64,000 nucleotides of DNA from Takakia lepidozioides (GCA_030704615.1 CM060734.1:26474001-26538000), one strand, 5' to 3'; positions 31,498-42,778 are shown, numbered from the stretch's first letter. Numbers and translations: made by a program. Notes: generated from the letters alone by a model not told the origin.

Positions 31498-31800
31498 GCT
31501 ATGTTGCAACCTCTTGAGCAGTACTCCCTACCTGCTCAGTCAATGACAAGGCCTCATCCTGCCCCATCATCTCATCCTCGAGGACTTCCTCAACCCGAGA
31601 AAAATCCCCAACCTCATCCATCACCGCCACCTTGGCTGCCAACTCCCTCTGAACCTCGAGCACCTCCCACGTGTGCCATGGATGTCTGCACCCCGTGGTC
31701 CTCTCATGCTCACCCCCACTCACTGCCTGTACTGTCTTGGTAGGCAGAGAGACCATCGAGGGAAGTGTACTCCGCACTCTGCGTTGCTCAGCCATAGCCG
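31498..31800 (-). CDS. Methyltransferase-RT linker
   Basis: The frame reads QAVSGGEHERTTGCRHPWHT then WEVLEVQRELAAKVAVMDEV and EDEMMGQDEALSLTEQ. It is acidic and helix-forming, with no known domain, and it is conserved between the two element copies, so it belongs to the polyprotein. It is in the same frame as RT; a TAG separates the two. Confidence 0.75.
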
Positions 31801-32764
31801 CTGATGATAATCCAGGTCAAGCAATTGAGATCCATTGCTTGCCCCCAACATCTGACGATGTGATGCCTCAGAAAGAGATGACACCATCGTGGTACCAGTG
31901 ATAAAACCCATTGCTTGCTCACGCTCGTCAGCATTAGGCTCCACTAACTGCTGCAACTGAGCATCCCACAGGAGGCCAGGTCCACTATCCCCGAAAACAT
32001 GCGATCTTGGGAAGCTGAGCAGTGTAGGTAATGCTGCTCGTGGTTGACCCACCTTGTTGACCACTGCCAAAGGCGAACGGTCATTGTGTCTCACACGCTG
32101 AGACTGCCTCCTTGTGTCCAAAATGCTATCCACTGTGAGGTGTGTTGGCCGCTGCACCCCATCAAATGCACGCTTGAGCAGTGCGTGTGGCATCAAGTTA
32201 GTCCACCATAGCCATGGACGATGAGCCCGTGATCCCACTGTAGCTGCATCTAGCAACACTGCTGACCCAAGCCACGACCGGACTTGATGCACACTGGCCA
32301 TCACCCTGGCCCGAGAATCGCCCATCACTGGCACATTCTCCAAGATGTATGCTGGAGATACAGCCTGATGAAGCTGCAAGTGGCGCAAAACCCGCACCAT
32401 CTCCCAAAACAGACCCGACCTCGAGTCTCGCAATCCATTGCCATGCCCGGCTGATGAATGCCCTTGGCAGGGCCATCTTGCCACTACCAGATCAGTGGAG
32501 CCAACCCACTCCAAATCCTGCGCCCCCAGCAACGAAATGTCTGCTGGCAAGGCCTGTTGATATCCATGAACTGCAGACACCGACAACAACTCAGGGTACT
32601 GCTGCACCAACTGAGCAACATGACAAAGTAAAATGCGTCGTGCAGTCTCATCCGTCTCCACATACAGGTAACGCCGAACTCGTACACCTGCTTGTAACAC
32701 AACAGCCAATCCAGTGCTGATCCCGCCAAACAAGTCCAGAAGACAAATGCCTTCATCCAGATAT
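31801..32764 (-). CDS. C5 cytosine DNA methyltransferase domain inside pol
   Basis: Motifs in order: LLDLFGGISTGLAVVLQAG (motif I, SAM binding, just after a TAA at 32,762), V-E-T-D-E (motif II region), DLVVARWPCQGHSSAGHGNG (motif IV, catalytic Cys near 32,468), LFWEMVRVLR, AYILENVPVMGDS (motif VI, Glu), VGSRAHRPWLWWTNLMP (motif VIII), a target-recognition stretch of about 95 residues, ADEREQAMGF (motif IX region) and SHRQMLG leading to motif X, where one extra G shifts the frame. The enzyme would move a methyl group from S-adenosylmethionine to carbon 5 of cytosine. The spacing between VI and VIII and the lack of a BAH or chromo domain look more like Dnmt3-type than Dnmt1/CMT enzymes, an opinion without a tree. 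It sits between protease and RT, in one frame with the protease. Confidence 0.92.
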
Positions 32765-33390
32765 TACCACACAATAGGTGTGGTATCCAATGGTGACAAC
32801 TGAGGTGGTCCTGGTGCAATCCCCGTACTCTTATCCTCTCCTGATGGTACAAAAGCCTCCACCCAGGCTTGTTGCACCCGTCGATCAGCAACCCGCTGCA
32901 AATCCTTGCTCGTGCCCCACAATGAAGTATGAGCAACCATGGCAGACAACTCCGCCATATCATACATGTCATCCTGCTCTCCTGGAGGTGTGTCATCCTT
33001 TGAATGAGCGTTGCCCTCTAGCAACTTTCCAGGCCAAGTCACTGCAGCTGTGAATGCTGCTAGTGTCGGCATCTTGCCCCGCTGGGCAACCGCAACTCCT
33101 CCTATGAACGTCACAGGGAGCTGCACACGCCGGCCCTCCCCTGACTGCCATCCAGGCCTATAGGAAGCTGACTCATCCCAAAAATCCAGGGTGAAGCCCA
33201 TGGGGTACAATACTGCCCTACCAACCAGGACATCATACGAGACCGCGTCTGTCACAATGGCCTTGGCTCGCATCACTGAGCCATCTATAGGGTGATCCGG
33301 CCGTAGTCTGATAGCCAACTCATGCCGTGTCATGCCCCGAGCCTGCTCCAATCCTCCCAGAGACGTCTATATCTGGAAAAGACAAGGCTC
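32765..33390 (-). CDS. Protease C-terminal half and protease-methyltransferase linker
   Basis: RLRPDHPIDGSVMRAKAIVT and DAVSYDVLVGRAVLYPMGFT form the second half of a gypsy-type retropepsin (the Y-D-V-L-V-G stretch matches the usual D-x-I-L-G). A linker of about 130 residues, SKDDTPPGEQDDMYDMAELS and beyond, ends PLDTTPIVW, then the TAA before methyltransferase motif I. In copy 2 that codon is CAG-type (Gln), so the stop is a private mutation of this copy. Confidence 0.8.
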
Positions 33391-33680
33391 CATATCCGCC
33401 TCCGTGAGGCCCAAGCTTGCAAATAGCAGCTCTGCCCGCATCAATGGCTGAGCTCCCGAGTCCAACAAGACCCGCAATGGCCGGTACCTCTTGCCTGCCG
33501 GTCCACTCAAATAGAAAATGTCATCTTGGTTGTCTAACATGACAACTCCAGGTGTCACCATGGCGCGTACAATAGCTGGCCTAGCTAGTAGCTCCATCAA
33601 CCTGGCAGCTGCAGCTTGCCATGGTGCCGCCGTGGCAGTCTTGACCCTCAAATCCGAGGATCCCTCTGGCACTACACCTC
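33391..33680 (-). CDS. Aspartic protease N-terminal half
   Basis: The frame has RVLLDSGAQPLMRAELLFAS, the catalytic D-S-G of retropepsins, at about 33,420-33,485, preceded by an alanine-rich conserved segment (AAPWQAAAARLMEL). Proteolytic release of gag, methyltransferase, RT and integrase is its expected task. A stop near 33,366 separates it from its C-terminal half. Confidence 0.85.
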
Positions 33681-33699
33681 CACTATCTCCGCAGAAGAT

Positions 33700-34260
33700 G
33701 AAGTAACCTCCACTCTCACAGAGTGTAGCTGCCAGCCTGAACGCCTCAGCTGGTCTTACCCCCTGCGTCGCAAATCATGGTAGCCAGAACAATGGAGCTG
33801 ACACACAAATGTAGCCACTCCCAGCAGCACACTAGTTGCCGTAGCCTTGGAAACACTAGGTAGTGGTACTGCCCGTGTAGCTCTCCCCCAATGGCATAGT
33901 AACCTCCACCTCGGTAACAGTCGGGCGAGAACTAGGTGCCATGGATGGCGTCGACACTGTCTCCGCCAATGTGAATGACTCAGGAAGCCTAGCCTGACGG
34001 CTTGCCTCCCCACGCTGTGGATCCAACTCCACCTCTGCACCTCGTGGCTCAGGAACTCGTGCTGCTCCTCGAGTCACGGCTGCAGCAGACTCCACCTGCA
34101 CTAGTGGTAGTGTTGCTCCGCACATGAATCCCATGCCTTCCATATCTCCTCCCTCAGGAGCAGGAGGTGGACCATCCGGCCTTGGAGCCGGTACCACCTG
34201 AGCTGTAGCCATGGCAGCGAGCCTCTGCTCTAGCTGCTGAAGCCGGTTGGCCATGCTTTG
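33700..34260 (-). pseudogene. Gag-protease linker
   Basis: NRLQQLEQRLAAMATAQVV starts a short coiled coil, followed by Pro-rich and EPRGAEVELDPQRGEAS. It is conserved in copy 2. A frameshift occurs near 33,890. Confidence 0.65.
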
Positions 34261-34288
34261 GTCAACACCCTGACCTCCGCGTCCTTGG

Positions 34289-34555
34289 TCATGTTGAGCT
34301 TGCCCTTGGCCTACACCCCATGCCTGGCCACCTCGTCCTCTCTGGGCTGATCACCTCGCCCCCGGCCACCATTGTTCCCTCTTGGAACTGGCCTGGGCGC
34401 AACTCAGGATGCAAACCATAACACTGGGCCTCTCCATGCTCGTGCTTGCCACAATGCCCACACTTGCAACTGTGCAGGCTGTGCATATGCGGCCCTTTGC
34501 CTCCTCTGGGCAATCCTTGTTGACATGGGGTCCTCCACATGTCCAACACACCACC
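34289..34555 (-). pseudogene. Gag zinc knuckles, two CCHC in different frames
   Basis: The first knuckle reads CWTCGGPHVNKDC (C-x2-C-x3-H-x4-C, the usual form in plant gypsy gags). The second, in the next frame, reads CGHCGKHEHGEAQC (C-x2-C-x4-H-x4-C), followed by YGLHPEL. They bind RNA for packaging. One frameshift lies between them. Confidence 0.85.
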
Positions 34556-34729
34556 TCCGCCCGTTGTTGGCCTGCAAATGAAGGGAGAGACCCTGCATCT
34601 AAGGTCCTCTCTGTCCTTCCCTGGGCTTCACCTGGACCCCCTTGTTGCCTTGAGCACGTTGAGGTAGTGGTTGGCTAGGAGCACAACTACCCCGTGGTGT
34701 CTCCTTAGGTCTCCTTAGCAAATCCCACC

Positions 34730-35660
34730 ATGACCACTCATTCCTCCACCATGTTGAGCTCTATCCGCTCTGCCAACAAAAACACATTTGTTAAAGTGGG
34801 TTGGGCCGATTGTAGGAGAGTTGCATCCCGCACCCTTCTCCTCAGCTCCTTGTCCATATCCCATACCAAATTGGACTGCCTGAGCTTTCGTAACCCCTTG
34901 GGTTACATTTATCAGCGCCTCATGCGAGTGAAAGCCTCCCTCAAGCTCTCAGTAGCCTTCCGTTGAAACTCTTGCAAGCTTCGCAACTTCTCTGTCCTCA
35001 CCCCTTGGTAGTTCCCTCTCAACTCTTCGAAGAACTCCACAACAGGGTTGAAGGCAGACACGGGTATTAGTGCTGGTGCGGTAGTGGCTTGGGTGGACGT
35101 CGTAGCTACTGTACCACTAGTCCCACTGCTGCTTGCTGAAGCTGCCGGTACAGCGACAGGTGTAGCCAATGCCCTCGTGGCTCTAGTGCCCCTAGTGATG
35201 GAGACATAGTCGGGTGACCAGTACATCCTCCACTCCTCGATCTCATCCTCATGCCCCTGCCTGAACTCATGTTAATCATCCATAGGCGGCCCCTCAAGGT
35301 GCTGAACAGCCCCTTCCATGCCATGAAAGGCGTAAATAGTTGTGGATTGCGCATTTGCTGCAAATCACACCAACTATCAAACTCTTGGATAAAATCATCC
35401 AACTCGATGGTGCCCACCACCTCAAAGTACCTTCGTGGCCCCTTGGTAGCTCCATACATCTCCTCCATTGTGTCCCACAACAATGGCAAGGAAACAACTT
35501 GCACCGCCGGTGTGAGTCCTCCTGATTCACAATCCGAATCAGAACCTTCCGTAGAAGACACATGAGGTGAAGGTGGCCTAAACCGCACACCTCGTCTCGT
35601 GTACCCACTAATATCGCTAGTGCTCGAACCAGCACTGTCCCCAACAACTAGTGGCACCTC
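34730..35660 (-). pseudogene. Gag, broken
   Basis: The N-terminal part (35,106-35,657) has a Ser-rich start then ELDDFIQEFDSWCDLQQMRN and FTPFMAWKGLFSTLRG. The next frame has NPVVEFFEELRGNYQGVRTE then SLREAFTRMRR, and a third frame has QAVQF and LRRRVRDATLLQSAQPTLTN, LLAERIELNMVEE. This is the retrotransposon gag domain pattern, in three frames with one internal stop. It would form the particle. Confidence 0.8.
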
Positions 35661-36424
35661 CGTGTTGACAAACTGTCACTCAACCGGTCATGAACATGTC
35701 CCTAACCCCCTCTCCACAAGGTAACCGGGTAGAGAACCTATTGCGGCTTATGGTTTGGAATACTAGGTTCCTAACATAGCCTACACTTGCACCTGCATCC
35801 ATCGCAAGCACTCCTATGGTTGGCTGGTCATCACCTCCAACCTCACCACAGGAGAAACAATGATGGTCTGACTGGTCATCACCCCCCAGCCTCACCATCG
35901 ACAGCATGCTCTAGGATTGGCTGGTGATCAAATCCGGACCAATCCCTATAAAACAAGCGCCCACACAAAACTAACATGGCGCACAGTCAAGCATGCAGGT
36001 ATGGAGGGGATCCAAACACAAGAAATCAGAACGACAACTCTCCCACACCAAAAAAAACTCCACGGTGTTGCTCCTGCAAGGACACCCCAGCCCCAACCCG
36101 ACTGACTCTTGCCTCCACCTACGGAAAGGTCTTGGCCTAATGAGAGGGTGGAAAACTACGAGGAAGAGAAGCTAAAGCAACGCCTAACCCCAGCATGCCC
36201 TCATCCCAACACTCTTCCTCTCCTCTCTTCCCTCACTTGCATGACCATGGGAATATCATGAAAATACTCCTCAAACCGCCCTCCACGAGCATCAAAATTC
36301 GGCCTTCAAGACCACATGCCAGTCCTTAGGCAGTCCACCAGTGCCTCCACGAGTCAGCATAGGCCGTCCATAGGTCAACACGGGCCACCAAAGACCAGCA
36401 CAGGCCCACACAGATCACTGGTCA

Positions 36425-36700
36425 CAGCCATCACAGCCCCAAATGCCACAGCCTGTCACAGCCCATCACAACCCCAAAGGCCACATGGCACAGCCTATCA
36501 CAGCCCCTCACAGCCCATCACAGCCTGTCACAGTCCGTCACAGCCCCACAGGCCACAGGTCACAGCCTGTCACAGCCCTACACAGGTCACAGGATCACAG
36601 CCCCACAGGCCACAGCCTGTCACAGTCCGTCACAGCCCTACACAGGTCACAGGGTCACAGCCCCACAGGCCATAGCCCATCACAGCCTGTCACACAGCCC
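36425..36700. repeat. CACAGCC minisatellite
   Basis: Tandem ~9-10-bp units of the type CAGCCCATCA / CAGCCTGTCA / GTCACAGCC. The long frames across it are by-products. Confidence 0.9.
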
Positions 36701-38230
36701 CCCCTCCATGGCCACTCATGGCAGTTTCGCCATTTCTCCAAGGGGTTTAGCCACGCCAAGCTAGGGTTTGTGTCTCTTGGACTCTAGGCTTCTTTGCACC
36801 GAGCTATGGCGGCTATGAGGAAATCAACAAGTATTCTTGCTCTTATGGCCCCTACACACCACCAATAGTAGCTCTAATTCCAAAGGAAGATGTTTGCAAC
36901 CGAAACTAAGTGCACAAGCTTCCTTTTAACTCACAAAACAGCGCCATTGATCCCTATGGTGACTAACCAAACATGGCTGACTTCCAGCCCTTGTAGGCAC
37001 TCATTCACGTGCTTTTCTTGACCATAGCATGCCCTTCGCACCTAATCCAGCCCCTGCACCTACTGCTTCAAGAGTTGTGCTCCCTTCAAGCTTGAAGTTG
37101 AAACCCCAACTCACATAGACCCTACAAGTGCTTTTATTTCACCCCAAGTGGAAACCAGCCCTAGCCCTTCCGTTCTAGCTCTCTAAAGCTTGAAAACAAG
37201 AGCCTCAATGGGCTGAAGGCATGCTCCACACATGCCCCACTCTCACCATAAGAGAATCAGCTCATTTGCTTCATTTCTTGCACCCACAAACCTAAAAATA
37301 TAAGCTTCAGCGGGCTGAAAACATGCTCTACACATGCCCTACAGGGAAACCTGCCCCTTCCTTCCTTTCTTGCACTCCCAAACCTGAAAGTACAAGCCTT
37401 CAACAGGCTGAAAGCATGCTCCACACATGCATTGCCCTCACATAAGGGAAGTCAGCCCTTCCCTCTTCCTTGCTTGCCCTCCAAGCTTGAAGATGGAAGC
37501 TTTAATGAGCTGAATACATACTCCACACATGCAACCTCTTCACACAAAATGTATCAGCCCCCTATCTTGGCTCCTTGGCTCCTTGATGCTCTCTAAGGCA
37601 AGACTAAGCACTCCACAGCCTTTGCCAAGCTCCTGAAACCCTAAGGCTTACATTTCCAGCCACAAGACCCTCCTCTTGTGGTGCAAGAGCTCTTCTTCCA
37701 AGCTCTGAAACCCTAGGTGCACATTCCATGGCCTTGCCGCACCTCTTAGCTCCTGTTCCAGCCCTGCTCTTGCCATGACAAGAGCCCTCTCAATGCTGAA
37801 GCTCGAGATTGAAACCCAATCTCAACATACTCCACAAAGTGCACTGATTTGCCCCAAGCCAAATCAGCCATTTCGCTTGGTCTTGCAATCGTTCACACAA
37901 TGAAAGCTCACATTCCCAAGTCTAGTTCTCAGCTTTGCCACCAAAGCCACTTTAACTTACTCTTGACTGGTCCTCTTCCCTATCGTGCTTGCTCATGCAT
38001 GTACACAATCTGAAACCATCAAGGTGCTCTGGAATTACCTGCAGCATGGTGCTTTCATCTCTGAAGCTGAAGATCGAATGCCAAGGTCTCTACCTCGTAA
38101 CCCACATCGCCTCCGCTTCTAACAACCAAGAGCTCAACGGTGCTCCTTGCATAACAACCTGGTTTCTCTCATTCTCAAGCAAAAACCACAAGTGCTACAA
38201 CTAAGTCGTATCTGGCACTTACAGATACGA

Positions 38231-38246
38231 GCTCATCTTTCTCGAG
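38231..38246 (-). promoter_or_regulatory. Self-priming primer-binding site
   Basis: Directly next to the 5' LTR, in the sense of the element, lies CTCGAGAAAGATGAGC. It is the exact reverse complement of GCTCATCTTTCTCGAG inside the same LTR (38,402-38,417). No tRNA-iMet-type site (TGGTATCAGAGC) is seen. In Tf1 and sushi-type elements the 5' end of the RNA folds back on such a site and primes reverse transcription. Confidence 0.75.
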
Positions 38247-38568
38247 TGATAAAGAAGAAGAATACAAGCACAAGCTCATGCGAGCTCACAAAGCTGAAGC
38301 ATAAACTCCTGCATATATAAACTCATCACTCAAATACAAGTCAAGCCGTGGAATCGTGGAATCCACACTACAGCGCCATAGCTAGGCGCGGTGAGGCTCA
38401 ACTCGAGAAAGATGAGCCTCCCGCACTTGCCGTGAAGATCGAAATAACCACTCCAGGGCCTAAATCTGCCTTAACCCCTGGATTGACACTTGGGCCAATC
38501 CCAATGTCAATATGTAAAAGCTAGCTATTTCCTAGCTAGTTTCACACTAGTGATGAAATAACTTGACA
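38247..38568 (-). repeat. 5' LTR (right)
   Basis: 322 bp, TGTCAAG...CTTTATCA in element sense; see the left LTR. About 30 bases before GCTCATC is TTATTTC (near 38,449-38,455 in plus coordinates), a possible TATA-like element that would place the transcript start at the priming complement. Confidence 0.9.
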
Positions 38569-38619
38569 ATAGAAATAAGCTACAATATGCATGTATATGT
38601 ACAATCAATCGAAGGGATG

Positions 38620-40770
38620 GGTACAGTTCGGTGCGAGAATTATTATGTAGCTTTGATTACATGTCTAATCAACTTGAACATCATCATCCGGAGCTTTTTC
38701 ATCCTCATCAAGCTGCTCAAGTCTTCTTGGTCATCGGGAGTCATCGTCATAAATGGCCCGGCCTCAAAAGGCCCTCCGAATCATCCCTCACTCGTTGTCA
38801 ATGGACTCCGACTCCGAATCATCCTCCACCTCGTTGTCAATGGCCGTGTCTTCTCTCTTGTCAACATCCGTATCTTTTGGAGCTTCTCATATAGGATCCG
38901 GGTGCATTCTCCGGGGCGTCATCATCCTCTTCTACCCCCTCTACCCAACCTCCATCATCAGCATCATTATGACAGTCCGCCCTCCACCGCAATTGCATCC
39001 CGTGGAGATCCGAGACCATGATAGATATGTCTTCATCTTGGCTGAGCAGGCACAACCACCTTCCAATTTCCCCCTCTTGTTTTGTCATCGGAGAATAAAA
39101 CTTGCTGCATGTCCGGTTGTATGAGGTCGTGAATTGAGAGGGGCCCCTTGCAAGGTCTGGCACCATATCTGAAACCACCTCACCTTGAGAAACGGTATCA
39201 TAAATGAAGTCTTGAGGCCACATGTGGAAATGAACTTAGAGGCTGCAATTCCACGGGCAAAATCTTGTGAATGAACATTCCGGCGGCCCGCTCCACGTTG
39301 ACGGCGTCTAGTAACGGCCCTTAGATGGTTCTACCTCAATGCAAGCGTTCTCCTCCCTCTCGTTGTTGAACAAGGTTATTGTATCTTGCCTCCCACTCAT
39401 GTATGGTTGGAGGGGGGTGTTCTTCAGTATGAAGTCATGCGTTGCCTCAATAACAAGGTCAGCAATTTTACCCTCTTCGATTTTTTGGCAAAACGATGTA
39501 TTGGTTTGTGCATCCTCATCTTCCTCCACATCCGAGGGGCTTCCTCATCCACTTGCCTTGCCTTGTTACTTCATGCATATAGAACATAGCTTCTTGCAAT
39601 GTATACCCCTTCCCGCCATGCTACCTCCGGGTGCGCCATTTGTCTTACAAATGTTTTCAAAGTCTTCATGTGTAACGCTCACGCTCAAGAAAATACATCC
39701 ACCGAGAATGAACAGGGGCCGACAATCAAGTTCTATTCCACTAAGTGCAATACCAAGTGCATGATGTCAAAGAAGGAGGGAGGCAAAAGAAACTCGGGGG
39801 GGGACAGAAGAAGGAGGGAGGAAGGGGGAAAGGTCTCTCCAGCTACATTTACCTCCGCCCCTTTCCTCCGTTCAGGCGTGGCAAAAAAATCCGCTTCCTC
39901 CAACTCTTTGGAGGAAAATCCACCGGAACAAGCCTTCCCAATCTGTAGATTGTCTCGCAAACCTCAGGGGGAGGTCAATGTCCCACGTAACTACAATGGG
40001 CAAGATATCTTGCAAAATATTTGGTAGTGTAGTGAGACTTCAAACCATGGACCCTGTCTTCGTGAACTTCATACGGAGGGATGACCCAATAACCAGTTGG
40101 TGTTCGGGGCAACACCTATGGGGCTATCACATTCTTGATTCCTCTTTTGTTCATTGCCAAGGTGCGCGCATATACTTCCACCGTCCAACACCCTTTGGGT
40201 CCACACCATTTGTTCGGCCTAGATGGCGCATGCAACCTGCTCTTCAAGCTCCTTTCTAACACCGAGAGAATCTCTTTTGTAGCCACTCCCTTCTTTGCGG
40301 CGTGCCTGAAGAGAACCCGAAAAATGGACGAGCAGGACATTCTTCTTCTCATATGCATGGGATCTAGAAGATGGCGAAATCTTCAGGTCCTACATATATC
40401 CCACCCCAAAATACTTACACAAATATTTTGACGTGAAAGTGACAATGCAACGCATACCAAATGTGTAATATCACATGCATGAATAGGGAAATTAACGGTT
40501 GTTTTTGTGGAATACGTATCGCCCAATTTGGCAACTCGTAGAAGATTGAAAGTCGCTTCATGCCGGGCACGTCCACTCACCGACCGTGCCCGCATGGGCC
40601 TCCTTCATCGGTCTTTCCCAAAACTGCCCGGATGGTGTCACAGGGGGAGGACGTACCTCATCTTTGCCATCAAACAAGTGTTTCTCTCTTCTTCTCCATC
40701 GATCTGTGGCACCGCCTGCCCATCCTCGAGGGAGACGGGTCGCTGTTTCCTCACCATCGCATCCTAATTA
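38620..40770 (-). pseudogene. CACTA transposase (TNP2 type), C-terminal half
   Basis: Reading right to left: EKHLFDGKDEVRPPP and SGQFWER (about 40,620-40,700), a diverged middle, LPPSFFDIMHLVLHLVE (39,735-39,785), then LKTFVRQMAHPE and EGYTLQEAMFYMHE (39,580-39,680), KIADLVIEATHDFILKNTPL (39,400-39,500), and YNRTCSKFYSPMTKQEGEIG then DISIMVSDLHGMQLRW (38,980-39,110). These are conserved blocks of the plant CACTA TNP2-like transposase and its C-terminal domain. Frame changes and stops are frequent and introns are likely. The retrotransposon LTR begins only some 50 bp beyond its end. Confidence 0.75.
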
Positions 40771-40779
40771 ACACACATT

Positions 40780-41340
40780 ACCCCCACTTTCATTTCTCAA
40801 AACTCGTTGGCAGAAAAAACCCTATGTCCCTTTTCCACCCTACGACAGCAAGGGGTCGCTACGACCCAACGCCGCGAGGCCGTAGCGACCCTCACAAATT
40901 CAAACTCCAAAAACCAATATCAAAAAAATACTTATAAAAAAAAAAAAAAAAAAAACCCAAAAAAGACCAGTCCCACATTGCCCAAGGGCCTGGGCCTTTG
41001 CCTCAGCTCGGGAATTTGGAATTCAAAAAAGTGATAAACAAAGGTGGAGCATCCCTCTGGTGAGAGAACCCAAGACAATAAATCCTTCCTCACGTTCTGT
41101 CTTCAGGTTGCCCACATCATGGAAAAATTTACTGAGGCCCAACGCTTTGCGCTTATCAGATGAACCACTTTTGGATGTGTGAATCATAATTACACCTGTT
41201 TATCCTTTGAACCCAAAGACCCACAACCAAAACCTAGCACCATAAAACAAAAAAAACACCCTAGCCCAAAACCATAAGGGAAACGAAAAAACAAACAAAA
41301 TAAACCCTATAAATCCTAAAAACCCCAAAAGGCCTTAAAC
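40780..41340. other. AT-rich unassigned sequence
   Basis: Includes a poly-A run near 40,937-40,956. No gene is recognised. Confidence 0.4.
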
Positions 41341-41394
41341 CCTAAACCTACAAAGTAACCCCATGTTGCCCAGCTTACAAGGGGGAGGTTGGGG

Positions 41395-41575
41395 TTGCCA
41401 CCCCCTGCCGTTGCTCATTGCCACGCCGCGGCGTCGCATCTTACGACGCGTTTTTTTGTTGTTGCCACGCGGGGGGGTTGCAAGCTGCGACGGCCGGCCG
41501 TGGCACACCCCATTTTCAAATTCAAAATAGGGCGTGGCGCCGGCGTGCGGGCCCGGGGCGTGGCAGTCGGCGCCG
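41395..41575. repeat. GC-rich hairpin cluster, GCCACGC / GCGTCGC family
   Basis: TTGCCACGCCGC-GGCGTCGCA, GCGACGGCCGGCCGTGGC and GGCGTGGCGCC recur, with the same vocabulary as 25,190-25,490. It is followed in both places by CT-rich simple repeats. Confidence 0.65.
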
Positions 41576-41799
41576 CCGCCACATTTTGTTTTTCCTAAGT
41601 GCTTGAAGCACCTGCTTCCCCCCCCCGTTGTGTTTTCGTTGCTTTTGGGAGAGAGAGAGGTGGGGACTGTGGGCTTAGGGTGGAGGAAGCTTACCTGCAG
41701 AGGTCGCCCCGGGTGGTCGCAAAGCGGAGGAGACAAACTCCCCCAAGTTGCTACTGCACTCCAACGCCGCGACCGCGAGGTGTTTGTTTTGCCTCCTTC

Positions 41800-42480
41800 C
41801 TCTCTTTCTTTTCTTCTCTCTCTTTCTTTCTCTCTCTCTCTCTCTTTCTTCTTTCTCTGTGCTAACCTCTCTCTCTCTGTGTCGCGTCGTGTGGTAAGAA
41901 ACGTCTCGTGGAGAGGCGTCCGCAAAAGAAGCGGAAGGAGAGAGAGAGAGGCGTGGGGGATCGGGGGAGAGAGCGTGCGCGGTGGGAGCGGGGGAGACAC
42001 GCCGTTTGCAGCAGCCACGGCGTCGCAGCAAACATAGGTAGGTTTTCTCCTAGGTTTTTCCCTCTCCCTTCTAGTGTTTTATTGCGGGGAGTGAAAAAAA
42101 GAGGGAGGAGAGAAAGAGGAGAAGGAGAGAGGGAGAGAGAGGGAGAGAGGAGACGGAGATACAAAGAAAAAAAACAAAAAAGAAGGTGGGGGGGGGAGTG
42201 ATAGAGCAGCTGTTGCTGCTCAGCTGCTCAGTCACTCCCCCCCCCCTTTTTTTTTTCTTGCACCCTCTCTGGTGGGGGGGAGATGAGAGCAGCAACACTT
42301 ACTCCTCTCAACCGCCCACATACATTGTTTTTTTTTTTGGCTTTGCTGACTCTCTCTCTCCCCTCTCTCCATCTCTCTCCCTCTCTTATGCCCCCTCCTC
42401 TCCCCGCTCAGCAACTGCTGCTGCTCAGTCACCGCCCCCCCCCCCACCTTCATTTTTTTTTTCTTTGTTGCCCCCCTCCT
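41800..42480. repeat. CT/GA microsatellites with GCTGCTCAGTCAC palindromes
   Basis: Long (CT)n and (GA)n tracts alternate; CAGCTGTTGCTGCTCAGCTG and related GCTGCTCAGTCAC copies occur at 42,207-42,235 and 42,405-42,432. Long Arg/Glu- or Ser/Leu-rich frames over it are artefacts. Confidence 0.85.
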
Positions 42481-42499
42481 CCCTCTCCCTCTATAACTC

Positions 42500-42770
42500 T
42501 TTGGATTTCATCTGGCCTTAACCTTTTTGATGCTGGTTATTTGGTTTTTCATCCCAATTCCCTTTTCATCCAAAACTGGATGAATTTTCTGAAGGATGAT
42601 GACCCTTAGTATGCAGATTTTTGTTTTTCATCCCAATTTTTTTTTCATCCAAATTTGATGTTATATTGTAGGATGATGAAACTTACTGTGCAGAAATCTT
42701 GGTTTATCATTTGTTTTCTTCTATTTCATCCAAACTGGATGAGTTATTAAGCCTGAGCCTATACCCTAAC
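42500..42770. repeat. ~100-bp degenerate tandem repeat
   Basis: TTTTTCATCCCAATT, TTTTCATCCAAA-TGGATGA and AGGATGATGA recur about three times. Confidence 0.65.
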
Positions 42771-42778
42771 CCTAAAAG

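Larger units (their letters stand above)
35690..38246 (-). other. Leader / 5' untranslated region with repeats
   Basis: About 2.5 kb between LTR and gag without recognisable protein. It holds a CACAGCC-based repeat at 36,425-36,700 and several diverged ~95-bp repeats at about 37,190-37,540 with CTGAA-GCATGCTCCACACATGC. The long leader could hold regulatory RNA structure. Confidence 0.6.
27450..38568 (-). mobile_element. LTR retrotransposon encoding a DNA methyltransferase and PHD finger
   Basis: A Ty3/gypsy-order element of about 11.1 kb on the minus strand: 5' LTR (38,568-38,247), leader, gag, protease, C5 DNA methyltransferase, RT, RNase H, integrase, PHD finger, polypurine tract, 3' terminal block. 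The tetranucleotide ATAG lies at 27,446-27,449 and again at 38,569-38,572, a possible target duplication. The two LTRs differ by about ten substitutions and a few indels by eye, so the insertion is not fresh. Minus-strand frames agree from gag C-terminus through methyltransferase motif IX, shift once by a single inserted G near 31,850, then agree through linker, RT, RNase H, integrase and PHD. That is one ancestral polyprotein. A handful of stops make this copy non-autonomous. Confidence 0.9.

Noticed and set aside
31801-32764. Methyltransferase as an independent host gene next to a retrotransposon
   Set aside because: Frame continuity with protease and RT, no introns, and a second colinear copy at 21.8-25.2 kb show it belongs to the element.
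36316-36787. Overlapping Ser/Pro/His-rich proteins of 114-119 residues
   Set aside because: They are two frames across a CACAGCC minisatellite in the retrotransposon leader.
41335-42201. Long Arg/Glu-rich or Ser/Leu-rich frames on both strands
   Set aside because: They are produced by (CT)n/(GA)n microsatellites and GC-rich hairpins.
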